A stretch of 64,000 nucleotides of DNA. Source: Nymphaea colorata (Eukaryota; Streptophyta; Magnoliopsida; Nymphaeales; Nymphaeaceae). A model generated the notes under the pieces. The model worked only from the letters and a program-made list of their open reading frames with translations, ran no database searches and had not been told where the DNA came from. This document shows positions 22,242 through 34,027 of this stretch, one piece after another (the first letter of the stretch is position 1; each line of letters opens with the position of its first letter). The stretch covers positions 1 through 64,000 of the forward strand of contig NW_022204618.1 of assembly GCF_008831285.2 (NCBI RefSeq), read 5' to 3'. The position numbers and the translations under genes are program-made.

Positions 22242-22727
22242 TTCTATTATTTAAAAAGCAAATAATTATCTGATAGTCATCTTGACCCCCGATCTAAGGT
22301 TTGGAAAAATAATGAGTTTAATAAGAGAAAAATAGATAAAGGCTTTATTTGTGGTTTTTTGAAATGGATTGAAAACCTTATAGGTTTTGAAAAATGTGGT
22401 TATGTGGTATTGTGATGATATGGATGAATAATAAGCCATTTAAATCATACATTTTTCGACTTGGCGTTTGAGGAAGTGATCAAGATATTTTACTATTAGA
22501 AGACTTTTCTCTCGTCTTCTTCATCAATTTTTCAGGCTTAGCATGAGTATTTACTTTATTCTATGATCTATATGCATCTAAAAAGCATCTAAAACAGCTT
22601 ATTTTTCCTATCTTCTACTCTTTTGATTTTAGGCGGTTGGTTACTGTATAGATCTGAATCCATCCAATCAAATTTCTGCTTTAAATAAACCGTCTACGCC
22701 TCTATTGTGCGTATAATTTGGCTCCTA
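22242..22727. other. AT-rich intergenic region, divergent
   Basis: 486 bases between divergently transcribed genes. AT-rich with T-runs and no open frame that looks like protein. It must hold the promoters of the minus-strand Cys-pair protein and the plus-strand Rap1-like gene. I see no RNA gene or repeat. Confidence 0.6.
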
Positions 22728-23589
22728 ATGGCGGAAAGCATTGAATTAGAGCAACTCACCAAATCCCTCTCGCAAATCATCAGCACCCTCAACGACCTCG
22801 TCGCCAAGGGCAACGCCCCCAACCTTATCAAATCACAACCCAACCGCATTCGCAAACTCCAGATATGACCTACCACGAGTATCTTGTGAAGGTTTTGGCC
22901 AACAGGCAACCGATTCCCTCCACCGGCGTCAAGCAGAGCTACCAGTTGCAGGAGGATCTTGAGCTGCTGCTGGAATTATCGGGCTACAGTAGCATTAGTC
23001 AGAAAAGTTTTGAATAAATTGCTGACAGGAAGCGAATTAACCGACCCGTGGAGAGCCTCCGCGCCAGATATAATGACTACCTGAGCAGGATTGGCGAGGC
23101 TGAGATGAAGAAAATCGTATCTGGGTGGAGAGCGAGGGCGTTGAAGGCTACATTTCCTTTGAGGATAAGGAGCTGCGCATCACCCACAACGACCCACGCG
23201 AAGTGAAATCCGAGAAGAAAGAGGAAAAGACAACAGATAAGAAGCGTTCCCGCAATCCCTCCCTCGAAACTGGAGAGAAGAAATACGAGCGTAAGGGAAA
23301 GGAAGCATCAAAGAAGCCATTGCCTACCAACTGCAAGGAACTCAACGATATCCTAAAGCTCTACTCCAAGATGGTGAACGTCCCCATCAAGACCCTGCTC
23401 GAACGCTTGGACCAAGTCTCAGGAGACTTCATACAGTTGGACAACTTCGTCGAAAGCAAGGATTCCAAGCTCCTCTGGAGTATTGAGGAAGACGAGATTC
23501 TCAGAAAGGGAGGAGTGGAGGTGGAACTCCTACGCAAGTATAGACCAGCAGCTGTCGACGCACGCAGGAGATATTTGGGACTCATTTGA
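22728..23589 (+). CDS. Rap1 (TERF2IP)-like protein: Myb-like domain plus RCT-like C-terminus
   Basis: About 287 residues. After a short helix (MAESIELEQLTKSLSQIIS), residues ~55-110 form a Rap1-type Myb: YQLQEDLELLLELSGYSS, then FEEIADRKRI and NRPVESLRARYNDYLSRIG. A basic, acidic linker follows. The C-terminal ~80 residues (ILKLYSKMVNVPIKTLLERL; SGDFIQLDNF; LWSIEEDEIL; LLRKYRPAAVDARRRYLGLI) follow the pattern of the Rap1 C-terminal domain: helices, then W-(S)-x-x-E-D-x-x-L and R-R-x-x-L. Rap1 binds telomeric proteins or DNA and acts in end protection and silencing. Frame slips near 22866 and 23125. The C-terminal 154 residues are in one clean frame. Confidence 0.6.
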
Positions 23590-23676
23590 TTGCATAATTT
23601 CTATAATTGCACAAAAGCATTAAGTTATTTGCTATAGTCTTATATCAAAGTATGAGGAATAAGCCTTCTATATCAT

Positions 23677-25554
23677 TCATTTTTCGACTTGCGACTTGAG
23701 GAACTGGACTGGATTTTCAACGATTAGAAGGCCTCTCTTAAGCTGCCTTGCCAGGGTTTCTTCTCTCTTCGTCAGTCTCACCTCGTTGGTCTCCTCCTGC
23801 TTCCTCACCGTCTCCCTTGCCTTTTCGAAGCTGTCAAGACTGTAGTTGTCGCTCAGGATGTTCTTGAACAGTTTGTGGCGCTTGATTTCTCCATCGTTAC
23901 AGATGGTATAGACCAGCTCCATCTTTTTACTGAACTCGGCCAACCGATGATTGCAGAGGCAATATACTCGATTTCGAAGGGCTCAGGTAGAAGGTAAGGT
24001 CGAGTCTCATGTATCCTGGCTTGTCACGCAAAATGCCAACGCTTACCTCCTCTTCGATGATTTGAGCAGTTTCGTCATCCAAATTGAGGAGCTGCATGCC
24101 GAAGGGTCCGCACAGAAGCAGCCAGACCTGAGCTGTATTCCAAACACATCAGCGAAGATGAGGCTGGCGAAGCTGTGCTGCACAATTCTCCTTACGAAAG
24201 CAAGTTGAATGTTATGACATTGGCCCTGTGTTCGAAATCAGAATCACCGTAAATGACTATGTGTTGTTGAGGTTCCTTTGCTTGAAGCTGGCATTCGCTT
24301 CCTGGATTCCTTCATGAAAAGAGTTGTGTTTATCGTTTATCTCTCGTGGATGAAGTTGTATCCAATATTATTTTTCAGCAGCTCGAAGGAAAGGCGGCCC
24401 TGTAGAAGCCCAAAAAGGGTGGAGTGCCGGCGATTTCTCTGTTGAAGATATCCACATCGTACATGACATCCTTTTTTGAGTAGCCCTTAACAAAGGCCAC
24501 AGTTCCGCCTCCAGGGAAGGTCGGTTTAGCATTCTTGACGATGTTCTTCCTCGCGATCAAAACTCCGCAAGTCTCAGCTCCTCCCAGGTTCTTGTGCGGG
24601 CTAGGAAGGCAAATCGATTGGTCGTATATTTTTAGATTAAGTTCATGGTGCAACAGAAAGCCGCGCAATCTACTGAAAACAATATTTTCTTATGTTTTCT
24701 GGCCCTTTCTAAATTGAAAAAAGATTACTTATGACAGCGTTGAGAGCGTGGAGGTCGGTTATCTTTGAAGTTACGTTGGATGCAGCAGAAGCCGACACGA
24801 TTACCTCTTCCGTTGGAGCCTCCAGAAGTTGTTTTTAAATTTAGCTCATAATTAAATTTCCGTGCTGATCGCTTGCCAAATGTTGACGTTATCGTAAAAC
24901 TAGACCCACGGGAGGATGTTGGAGTGATGCTCATAGGGCGTGATGTAATAGAGGTTTTTTATCTTATTTTTCCAGTGATTTTATGAATTTAATTGCTTTC
25001 TAGATTGCCCCTGTCGAGCCGCTCCCGTGGGCAGCGCCACGAAGTCCTCCTTGGATGCACTGAAGAGTTCAGGAGGCTGTCATGCGCGTAGTGCATCATT
25101 TCGGTGAATATTCTAGAATAGAGTAATCTGTACTTCCGAAGTGACTAAACTCGGTGTGAGGGTTGGCAGCATACAGTTTCGCGTATTTTACCATATCTTC
25201 CACGGTTTGATAAGGGCGGTTGGTGGCGGTGTGGTCGACGTATACTGACTCCAGTTAAATGTTGAAGGGGAAACATATGCAGTATTAAAACCGATGATGT
25301 TTTTCCTTATTTGTTGATCTTTGTTTCCTCACTATTTTTGGTGAGTTATCCATGAAAAATGTCTTTATTTGAGCTGACCTTGCTGGTCTTTTTGTTGAGG
25401 GCAAGTTTTCCATCTAGAAGTTCTTCCTGGAGGAGGGTGTTCTTGATCTCGTTTCTGAGTTGGTCAAGCTTGAGGAGCACTTATTTGCTCTCGGGGCGAC
25501 TACTTTCTTGGCTCCGTTTATTTGCTTCTCCCTTAGTCCCCTATTTGATTACAT
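23677..25554 (-). CDS. Class V PLP-dependent aminotransferase / cysteine desulfurase-like
   Basis: Fold type I PLP enzyme. YVDHTATNRPYQTVEDM, NPHTEFSHFGSTD, YYITPYEHHSNILPWVEF, IVSASAASNVTSKITDLHAL, then ILFSVDCAAFLLHHELNL with the cofactor-binding Asp. The Schiff-base Lys lies in SPHKNLGGAETCGVLIARK, followed by FPGGGTVAFV and REIAGTPPFLGF. This matches ciliate and protist relatives annotated as selenocysteine lyase or cysteine desulfurase, but I cannot tell the substrate. One 20-nt intron (24709-24728). Frame slips near 24160, 24960 and 25090. The N-terminal start is approximate. Confidence 0.75.
24709..24728 (-). other. 20-nt intron
   Basis: Minus-strand GTAATCTTTTTTCAATTTAG. Removal joins LHALNAVIS to KRARKHKKILFSVDCAAF in frame, right before the PLP-binding Asp of the aminotransferase. 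Confidence 0.9.
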
Positions 25555-25923
25555 TTATGATTAAAATTAGCCAATCAAATAAAAGCCAATAACTATTTAA
25601 AGCTACCGCATGCAAGAGGATATGAAAATGGAGAATTTTAGCGTTAAAATTAAATGGTCTTTATGCTTATCATCAATTAATAGTTACTGATGCATAGGAA
25701 CATTGTTTGTGTTTTATGGGGACTTTAAAATTTATCTTATTTTTATTGTGATTCATGATTTAAATTTACAGTCAAATATTTTGAGTAAAGTCCAACAATT
25801 TTCGCATATCTAAGCAGAGAACATCCTAAAATCGAGAATAAAAATATCCCTTCTAAAATGATTCACGTTTAATTGCATTTAATTGCATTAATAACATCAT
25901 TTTTACGAAAAATCCAACAAAAA
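25555..25923. other. AT-rich intergenic region, divergent
   Basis: 369 very AT-rich bases with A- and T-runs and a duplicated TTTAATTGCAT near 25870. No gene-like frame. Promoters of the aminotransferase (-) and MORN protein (+) must lie here. Confidence 0.6.
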
Positions 25924-26957
25924 ATGCACTTTTACTACGAGAAGGAAAAGCCGAGCCCCAATTTAAAAATGACCAAGAAGAACAGCAAGCAAAGCCAGCT
26001 CTGCTCGACTTGCAACTTGCTGAAACGCTAGGTGAAACAACTCAAATAACTCCAGCAAAAACTAACCAAAGAAATCAAGATGATAATCAGTTATATTCCT
26101 AGATAAATAGACAACATAATTACCAAGATAAGAATGCTCGTACATGCACAGACCAATGATAAAAGCCAAACCATTCTCAAGCCATCCAATACTCACTATA
26201 AAAAATCAACCGAACATCGAGATTCTGTAGAATCGAAAACATCATACCAATCAAAGCTGAAAGAAGAAGACGGCATCATCAAATAATCCATCTATAAGGA
26301 ACTGAAAGTGATTCGGGCCCTATAGTCAAAATAAAAGGATCTGAGACTAACCAACTAGAAACATGAAACACTTAGGAAGAGTCTCAGCAAAGAATCTATC
26401 AATTCAAACCATATCCCCAAAATGAGAAAGCTCTAATCCACCCCAAGATTGAATGAGAATTCCCCAAGGTCGCCTCCTCCCGATAATATCATCCTGAGGT
26501 GTGATACAACGGACGAAAATTAATGGATAAGCTCACCTAAATTCGGCAGGACTAATGAAGATTTCAAATTCTAAGCCAAGATAAGATACGCATCCCAGGA
26601 ATCAAAGCCTAAGCAGAAACCGGACAAAGAAGGAAGGCTGGAAATATAGAACCTAAAATGCGGAATGGACATGAGTGCTACAAAGGAGAAACTTTGAATC
26701 ATCTTCCCCACGGCAATGGCACTCTCATCAACTGTTGCAGCAAAATACCATTCAAAGTGAATCCAAAGACGCTAAAATATACAGGCGCTTTTAAGTAGGG
26801 GCAGTTTGAAGGCAAGGGGACTCTCATATGCAAGGACAATGTTAAGTTCTAAGGCTCTTTCTCGAAGGGAATGCGGCACGGAGAAGGGATCATTTACTTG
26901 TAAGGAGCAGGCGAGAAAGGATTTTGGGAGCAAGACAGACTCGTATCATTTATTTGA
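25924..26957 (+). CDS. Coiled-coil/MORN-repeat protein
   Basis: N-terminal two thirds: a CSTCN Cys pair and charged helix (LLKREVKQLKELQQKLTKEI), then Ser/Pro-rich sequence (TPRLNENSPRSPPPDN). The C-terminal ~90 residues hold MORN repeats: HECYKGETLNHLPHGNGTLI, YTGAFKEGQFEGKGTL, FEGSFSKGMRHGEGIIYLEG, KGFWEQDRL. In FEGSF the E, highly conserved in MORN units, is a TAA (26850-26852), and in FKEG it is a TAG. MORN proteins bind membranes or the cytoskeleton in ciliates and apicomplexans. One frame slip near 26660. Confidence 0.72.
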
Positions 26958-27163
26958 TTTTTATATTATCTCTGACGCAATACATCGAAGCCGTAGGCTA
27001 ATTAACCCCACATCCATTTATTGTAATTCCCAACATTCAATAATATATACTTGTTCTTGGATTAAGTAATAAAATCTATTAGATATGAGCTTATAAGAAA
27101 ATATATCAAATTCTTATATCTGAGTTGTCAAATTATAATTATCAAATATTAAGTATTGAAAGA

Positions 27164-29627
27164 ATGGAGGAATACCTCGCTGAGGGCACCCTCTAGTCAT
27201 AGAGAAACAGCATCTTCTTGATGAGTGAGTTCTACAAGTTGGTCAAGGATATGAAGCAGGTCCATAAGACTCTCATTATCTATGATATCTATCAGGAGAA
27301 GTCGAAGGAACTGCTTACAATCTTCACTCGATAGCTGCTGGAGTCTTGTCACCTGGTGTTAAGATCAAAGGAGAACTTTACGTCGATCCTGATGATGAGG
27401 ACAATAAGACAAGATATCATCGGGCTAACATTGAAGAAATGCTCGAAAGCAAGGCCATCCAGGGCGTCAACTATATCAAAGTCCACAGAGATTCCAAGTA
27501 GGAAGATTTCATCAACATTCGTCTCTACCATGCGGTCGTCAACGGACAATAGGTGAGAGTTGTCACGATCCCGATCTAAAAAAACTTAGTAGATAAGAAG
27601 GAAATAGAGGACATAAAGTCCAAGCTTAAAAAAATTGAAGAGTAAAACTTCAAGGTACAGAAAGGCCTTAAAGGAGATAAGCTTAAGTAATTTATCGAGA
27701 AATGTAAAAAGGAAAATGAAGCCTTGACTGACGATTATTGCAAATAGATGGGCTAGAAACATCTCAGGATGTTCAATATAGAGGCTCTTCTCTATGTGAT
27801 TCGCCAAAGGACTCAGTTTATCAGTGTCTGTGGCATTTTGCCTGCTAACTCAAAAAAAGAATACGAGCAGGAGTTAGATGGCCTGTTTGATGTACCGTAA
27901 AAAGCAGACAATTCATCATCCATACAGTTACTGCAACCACTGAAAGTAAGGTCAATGAGTTCAAATAAAAAAAAGGAGTTTCGTGCGTTTGGACGTTTGT
28001 TAATGAAAAAGTCACCAATGTCAAAAACTAATGTTTTGCTGATAAATACTACACTAATGAAATAAAAGACATTAAGACAAAGATTTATAAGAGGATGACT
28101 GAAGGAAACAACGAATTCCTCGCTAAGGTAATCGAAGATTTCGTCAAAAGCTGGACCAGCATCACCATCAATTCTGCATCTTGCATCGCTACAGTCATTA
28201 GAAAAGTATACTAAAATTTGTAATTTGGAGATGATTGAGCACCTCCTTCATCGATTCCAACGCATCGATGATGCCAGGAAGTAATAAGGACTTTAAAGAT
28301 CCTGAAAAATCAGTCAATATAAGCAAAGCCTCCTCTTCCAATGACTCAAAGCAGGCTACGGTTGTTTTACCTTTAATGAAATTTTCGCCAGATATGATGT
28401 AAAGAAAAACTAAAATCTGAGGGAAAATGAGCCTCTTGAATATTTTTTCAATTCTTAAAGGCTGAAGGACATCACAATCTAGAAAGGAGAACGTACCATC
28501 CTGAGTAGATTGAAAGTTGGCATTCCTGCACTTTTTCTACAAGATTAATAAAGATTTTTGCTAAACTTATACCACTTAGGAAAAGAAAAACCCCTCTGAT
28601 CTCTTGAGATATGTATTCAGATACCTAAAGACTGTCTACGAGTTGGTAGATGCAATCAACGGCTCTTCCCAAGAGGACTTAAAGCCAGTCAAATGCGAGA
28701 ACATGCAAACATACTTCAATTTCCTTGACTTCCTTTTCCAGTCATCAGGCCTCATCAAGTCCATCACCAACAGGCAGCTGGCTATCTGTGGTTCCTTGAA
28801 GGCTCTATTCGACCAGCTCAAGCCCAAGGACAACAAGCTTTTGACTTACATCCTGAGCAACGAATAAAGGATAAAGGAAAACCAGCCAGTGCACTACTAC
28901 GATCTTTACCTGAAGATCATCAAATAGAACAGCAAGGAGGAGAACAAGATCTAATACATCTATGTGATGATCCACAGGTTCAAGGCGACAAAATCGCCAG
29001 CCAATACATCTACGTCAAGAAGAGAGTAGTCCAGGCCATCAAAAGCTATTCGGAAATCATCCACCAGTACGCACGCATCGCCTAAAGCAAACGAGACAAA
29101 ATCAATAAACTAGATATCGAGAAAAGAATCGCACGGCTTCTGCTGGTGATTGGACTTCCTGACGAAGCAGCCAGGATCTACATGAAGAATCACCTCGTCA
29201 AGAGTGCAGAGAAATGCTTCAAGCAAATCTTGCAGAACTTGCATGGAGATGAGAAGGCCAAAGCCTACATCGAATGCGGAAGGTACTTCGAGAGCGAATT
29301 TTCCTTCCCGAAGGCTATCGATTACTACGAGAGCGCATATGAGGCTGCGAGGACAACAGTTGTGAGGCAGGAATCGATCAAGAGGAAGATGGAAAGCTTC
29401 AGCCACATGCAGAACCCCCGCGAGGAGGACAAGCGGCAATTTTGAGATACTACAACAACCAGGGCACCGAGGAGGAGTTCTTGAACAATCCCGCCGCCAA
29501 CGATCCCAACAGCAAGGAGAGCCAAAACCAATTCTCCCGCCTGAGGAACAGACTGAAATGGGACGAGGACCGAGGAACTTCAGTCATCATGGAGTAGGAC
29601 TCTTTTGAGGAGGTGATGATCTCCTGA
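27164..29627 (+). CDS. Large helical protein, possible tethering-complex or TPR-like subunit
   Basis: About 820 codons. It opens MEEYLAEGTLESERNSIFLM; then KIKGELYVDPDDEDN, a coiled coil (EIEDIKSKLKKIEEENFKV), RQRTQFISVCGILPANSKKE, YLKTVYELVDAINGSS, FLFQSSGLIKSITNRQLAI, and near the C-terminus RLLLVIGLPDEAARIYMKN with AYIECGRYFESEFSFPKAI. The IGLPDEAARIY segment is reminiscent of Exo84/exocyst C-termini, while the last part looks like TPR-like paired helices. Neither is convincing. Several one-base slips (near 27350, 27900, 28240, 28450, 29440). Confidence 0.45.
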
Positions 29628-29756
29628 TAGTTGCAATGATTGTATCCTTGAGCAAGGCCACGCTATTTAAAGACTTATCCATCCTTTCTACTTTTCCGAG
29701 AGTAGTCTGCTATTCTAATTTTGAATGACGGTAGTAGCGCATCCACAATCTTTATT

Positions 29757-30851
29757 ATGGACATCGAAAATCAACAAGACAAAAAAACGGAAGAACGCAT
29801 GCGATGCCTCTTCGCCCACATGTACATCGTCAATTCCAAATTCCACAAGCTTTACCCCAGCACTAAGGAGAGTCGCAATTTGCTCGACACGTCCGTCGGC
29901 ACCCTATCGCACAAACGCAAGAAAGTCAATTAAAAATTAGTCAGCATGAAGTTTCTCAAGGATAACAAGAATATTGTACTCGGATATGACAAGACCTCCG
30001 AAAGAGGAGATATCAACTTCATCGATGCCTCTGAGCCGAAAATTAGCGATTTTTACTACAATAAACTGCAGGGCGGCCTGGGCGGACTCAGCTGCTTCGA
30101 GGATGGAAGGTTTATCCTGGCTGCTGACAAGAAGGGAGTCTTTGCCTACGTAGACCTTTCGAAGGGTCCCAACATCGACGACATAAAGGCCAATAGCGTC
30201 CAGACGCCCCACGAAGGCGTGCTGGACATCTGTCTTTCCCCCTTCCAGACGAAGGTGGTCTGCGGGATGAGCGACAACAAGTGCCTGATAATTGACCTGG
30301 GGAAGGACAAGGCGCGTTCGGTCCCTTCGCTGAACCGCAAATTCTCGCACCACGTCTACGGGGTGAATTCGGTGAGCTGGCACCCCTACAAGAGCCTGAT
30401 CCTGAGCAGTTCGCTGGACATCAACGACTCCATCAAGCTGTGGGACCCGCACTCCGAGCACATCGTCCAGGAGATCAACCTGCACAACAACGCGACAATC
30501 ACTCGAAGCCTGTTCCACCCCGTCGGCAACACCTTCTTCTCCATCGGCAAGGACAACTCCGTCTACGAGTACGAGATTAGGTTCTCAGGCCCGCTGCACA
30601 AGTTCAAGCTGGACCACGAGCCGACCGCCCTGGAGATCATGCACAATGGAAACATTGTGATTGGGGACAGTAATGGAAGTCTGAGTTGGTACGATCGGTT
30701 GGGCAGTTTCCTGAAGAAGGTGGACGGGAGTTCTGCTGTGTCGATGATGTCGGCCGATTGGAGTAGGAGTCTGCTGGCTGTGGGGAGGGAGAGAGAGCAT
30801 ACGTTTTAATTCTACACCTATGAGGACGCCTTTGACTTGGAACTGCAGTGA
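29757..30851 (+). CDS. WD40-repeat protein
   Basis: A clean, unbroken frame of 364 residues, read through two TAA codons as Glu. WD-like blades include LGGLSCFEDGRFILAADKKG, DICLSPFQTKVVCGMSDNK, VNSVSWHPYKSLILSSSL with DSIKLWDPHS, ITRSLFHPVGNTFFSIGKD, and LEIMHNGNIVIGDSNGSLSW. Seven blades are plausible. It ends FEFYTYEDAFDLELQ-TGA. GC and codon use are higher than in neighbours. It may be a general scaffold; the family within the WD40 class is not clear. Confidence 0.75.
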
Positions 30852-30983
30852 TCGAATCTACTAATTTCATATCCCATCCGTCTGCACCATCCTTCTTCTA
30901 CATTTATGCATTAACAAGCTATTATTTGATTCTAATATTCCTGTTTCTGTGGTATGGGATGTAGATAAAAATGAATAAGATTA

Positions 30984-31636
30984 TCAGAAAGAGGAGGCCA
31001 TTTGGGGCTTGTTCATTTGCATACTGTAGAAATAATTCCAGAGAAGGAATTGGTCGGCAGGAATATACACGATTGATGTTCCAGCAGGAACTGCAGGGCA
31101 ACTACTCGATTGGTATGCATTAATTGCCTTCTGTTCATTATTATTGCTTGCGTTTTAGGTGTGGCTGCTTGCATTTTCCACGCAAGGTTTACCCATCAGA
31201 TTATTATTCTTCTACTATTCTTCCCAACTCTCATCCCCGTTCCCGTTCCCCTTCCTCCACTTCTACCCACTATTCGTCATCCCCTTTCCCTCCTCTTCCA
31301 TTCTCTTCTGCGTTTTCTTGATGGTGGAAATGGCGGCCAACCTGACTAGACGCATCTTTACTTGGATCCCTGCTTGAGCATGGGGTGCGTGAATTTGCTG
31401 CTTGAATGGGATTTCAGTTTCCTGAAGCCGTAGAGGTTGAGTTGGCGCACGAAGCTCTCGTACTTGGTCTGTCTGAAATGGACGGGCAAAATTGATTGTT
31501 CCATTGCCAGGGGGTCCAGGATCTCAATGACTGTATTTTTGTCAGACCAGCAGATGACCGAGCTGAAGGCGGCGTCCTGGGTAGGATAAGGAGTACATCG
31601 AGGATTTGTTGGAGTTTGGCTGCAAAATTTCTGCAT
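30984..31636 (-). CDS. Heat shock factor-type transcription factor
   Basis: About 217 residues. The HSF DNA-binding domain is clear: NFAAKLQQIL, SSVICWSDKNTVIEILDP, ILPVHFRQTKYESFVRQLNL, YGFRKLKSHSSSKFTHPML: the FxSFVRQLNxYGFRK recognition helix is intact. Past the domain there is a short basic/acidic helix (AISTIKKTQKRMEEEGKG), an Asn/Ser-rich linker and a hydrophobic end (FLLWNYFYSMQMNKPQ). I do not see the long HR-A/B coiled coil that trimerises classical HSFs. Frame slips near 31590 and 31375. Convergent with the WD40 gene. Confidence 0.8.
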
Positions 31637-32051
31637 TTGGATTATTTCATTTTCGAAAAAGGATTATAAGGGTGATAAGTTTGGGGAATATTCTATAAAG
31701 AAAATGGAAGCTATATTATGGGAAGTGTATTTAGAGATTAATTACGCCGAATGGAGAAAGGATGGCTCTGTTCTGATAGGGCGGTCCAAGGATAAAGAAT
31801 TTTGGGAGATGCTGATAGTGATTATTTTTTACTTTTTTCTTTTCTAAAATAGCTTAAAAAAGGAAGAACGCCAATCAATGCATAAACAGCAATAAAATGC
31901 AAAATTCGATGGTTTTCTGCCCATTTCAATACTCTCCACAAAACTATATCCCTTATTTTTCTTCATAGTTTGGAAGAGCGATGTATATTGATAGATGATG
32001 TGTCCCTCATGAACTATAGTCATTATTTATCACGCTTCCTCTTCCATACGC
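31637..32051. other. Intergenic region
   Basis: 415 AT-rich bases between the HSF start and the stop of the next minus-strand gene. No protein-like frame, RNA gene or repeat seen. It should contain the HSF promoter; no nGAAn arrays stood out. Confidence 0.55.
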
Positions 32052-33005
32052 TCACACCGGTATTTGGTAATACACCTTCCCCGCAACGGTGAGGGTGGGC
32101 GGACTGGCCGACTAGAACCTATTCACGTCTGACTCCTCCAGGTAGTGCTTCTTGGCTGCGAACTTGGACTGCTTGCTCTCCACCAGGTCGTCCATGTAGT
32201 AGGAGGCGTAGGAGTTGTGCTGCATCGACTGCTTGAACCGCTCGTCCATCTCGGAGCCGAACATGTCCATCAGCTTCGACTGGCGCTGCGACTAGCGTCC
32301 CGACTACTCGCGGATGGGCTCAACGTCCATCTCGTACTTGCTCCTCTCCCTCCGCCCCACTCCGAAGTGCTGGATTAGTACTCCTCCTCGTTGATCTCGT
32401 CCGTGAAGTGCTACCGTGTCCGTCTGGCAGTGCTCTAGGACTTCGTGTGGAAATTGGTTTGGGAGTGCGTGGGCGGAGGGGGAGGCGGTTCGCGGGCTGT
32501 CCTGGGGGGCTTTATCTCGATTGGCCTCGAGTACGATCCGTAGTAATCGTTGAAGGTGGGTTATTATTGATAGATAAGCTCCTCCTTCCTGCTCCGCTGC
32601 CTGGGGGTTTCCTCCTGCCTGCTCTCGTAGCTGTTGGGAGCGTAGGTGGTGTAAGCGTTGTACCTGAGTCCCTCCGCCCCGTAGGCCTGCAGTTTTCCCC
32701 GCTCCTGCCACTCCAGTTCCCGTTTCCATCCGTCGGCCTCCTCGAGCATCTGCTCTTGCCGAGGAAGAGTTTTTCGCGTGAGGCGCTGCCGATGCCGACT
32801 CTGCTATTGGAGAGGGAGCGCGCGGGGAGGGGCGAGGCGGCGGAGGGGGGAGCGGGGGCGTGAAGGGGTTCCTGCTCTGGAGGAAGTTGAGTTTGGAGGC
32901 GGAGAAGGTGGAGGGCGGGGGCGGCGGTTGCGGCTTGGCGATGAACTGGTAGTTCTTGCGGAAGAGGTAGTTGCTGTCGTTATTTGCAATAAAAGGATTA
33001 ATCAT
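32052..33005 (-). CDS. Pro-rich protein with charged C-terminal helix, unknown
   Basis: Starts MINPFIANNDSNYLFRKNY. Long proline runs near the N-terminus (KPQPPPPPSTFSASKLNF; FTPPLPPPPPRPSP), then a charged middle (DGWKRELEWQERGKLQAYG), a Tyr/Arg-rich stretch (NDYYGSYSRPIEIKPP), and a helical tail (SKLMDMFGSEMDERFKQSM; DDLVESKQSKFAAKKHYLEE) ending VYYQIPV-TGA. GC-rich compared with its surroundings. The polyproline tracts suggest SH3/WW/profilin-type binding, but there is no domain I can name. Three or more frame slips. Confidence 0.5.
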
Positions 33006-33308
33006 GATTATTTAGTTAGAGCCTCCTCACGCACCCCCACTAATACCCCTCCCCTAACCTACCGTCCCTCCCAAAATCCTCCCTCTACTTTATCCTGCGG
33101 GGCCACTTATAATAATTATTAGAATGATGTTTGAGTTGTGCACAGCAACTAACAGCGAGGTTTCGCTGCAATCGACTCACGCATTCATTCTCAAGAAATC
33201 CCCGCCGCCCCTCAGCGCCTCCCGTAGCAACACCCCCGCCCCCCTCGATGTTGAGTATCTGATGCATTATCTCTAATAGGTCGCACATTCAAGTCCCCGC
33301 TTTCAACC
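33006..33308. other. Intergenic region, divergent
   Basis: 303 bases with the divergent promoters of the Pro-rich protein and zinc-finger genes. It includes a C-rich tract near 33030-33070. No convincing reading frame. Confidence 0.45.
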
Positions 33309-33844
33309 ATGATCGCAAACATTATACGCCAGCCTTCACCCACTAGAATGGACTGGTATGCCAATCTCCACTCAGGACGATATCGCACACCATGACCAGC
33401 ACTACAGGGATGCCTTTTTGAACAAAACCCAGCAGGAGTGTCTCCACAGCTCCCTCCTCGTAAGGCTAGCATAACCCAGCTCCAGCCGAAGCCAACTTCC
33501 AGCTACTGTTTCGTCTGCAAATAGCATTACGCAGACTACTTCAAGGTATCCCTCTCCGCAACGCAGCACATAAACCACCCCATCCACAAGAAGAACGTGG
33601 CCTCTTCCTCCTGCGAGGACATAATCCAAGAGTTGATCGAGAACGAGAGAAAGAAGCGTAAGGTTCCCTCGACTGGTCTCAAGTAATTCCGAGAGCTCCC
33701 GCGCAAGGCCAGGAAGTAGGTATTGTGCTATGCAGGCTCTCGCAGATGATGACCCACGAAAGCATCTCTCTGCACTACCTCAAGGAGGCCAGCACGTGCG
33801 TCTCCAATTTTCAACCTCTCAAGATCAGGTCCCAAAGGAAATGA
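33309..33844 (+). CDS. Zinc-finger protein (DBF4-type-like CxxC...HxxxxxH)
   Basis: About 172 residues. After an N-terminal stretch (MIANIIRQPSPTRMDWYANL) and a Pro/Gln linker (GVSPQLPPRKASITQLQPKP) comes YCFVCKEHYADYFKVSL, then SATQHINHPIHKKN. This CxxC-x(n)-H-x(3)-H arrangement resembles a DBF4-type or U1-like zinc finger. A helix follows (DIIQELIENERKKRK), and after a 20-nt intron (33716-33735) the frame continues LSQMMTHESISLHYLKEAS to QRK-TGA. The intron call is strong because both sides then read cleanly. Function unknown. Frame slips near 33390-33430. Confidence 0.55.
33716..33735 (+). other. 20-nt intron
   Basis: GTAGGTATTGTGCTATGCAG. Removal gives RKARK-LSQMMTHESIS in frame; retention meets a TGA within 15 codons. 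It starts with the same GTAGGT as the intron in the next gene. Confidence 0.85.
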
Positions 33845-34027
33845 TCTTCTGTGTTTTAGATTAACTTTCCATTTATTTCCATCAGTTCTTTTGTCGCTGG
33901 TTCCTGCATGGAGCCCCACCCTATCTAAGTCTACCTGTATGGTTGTGATAAAATATTATAAGAGCATATGTCTGTATAAATCTGATCTGATAAGCTATGG
34001 GATGATTGTATTTGATAATTAAATCTA

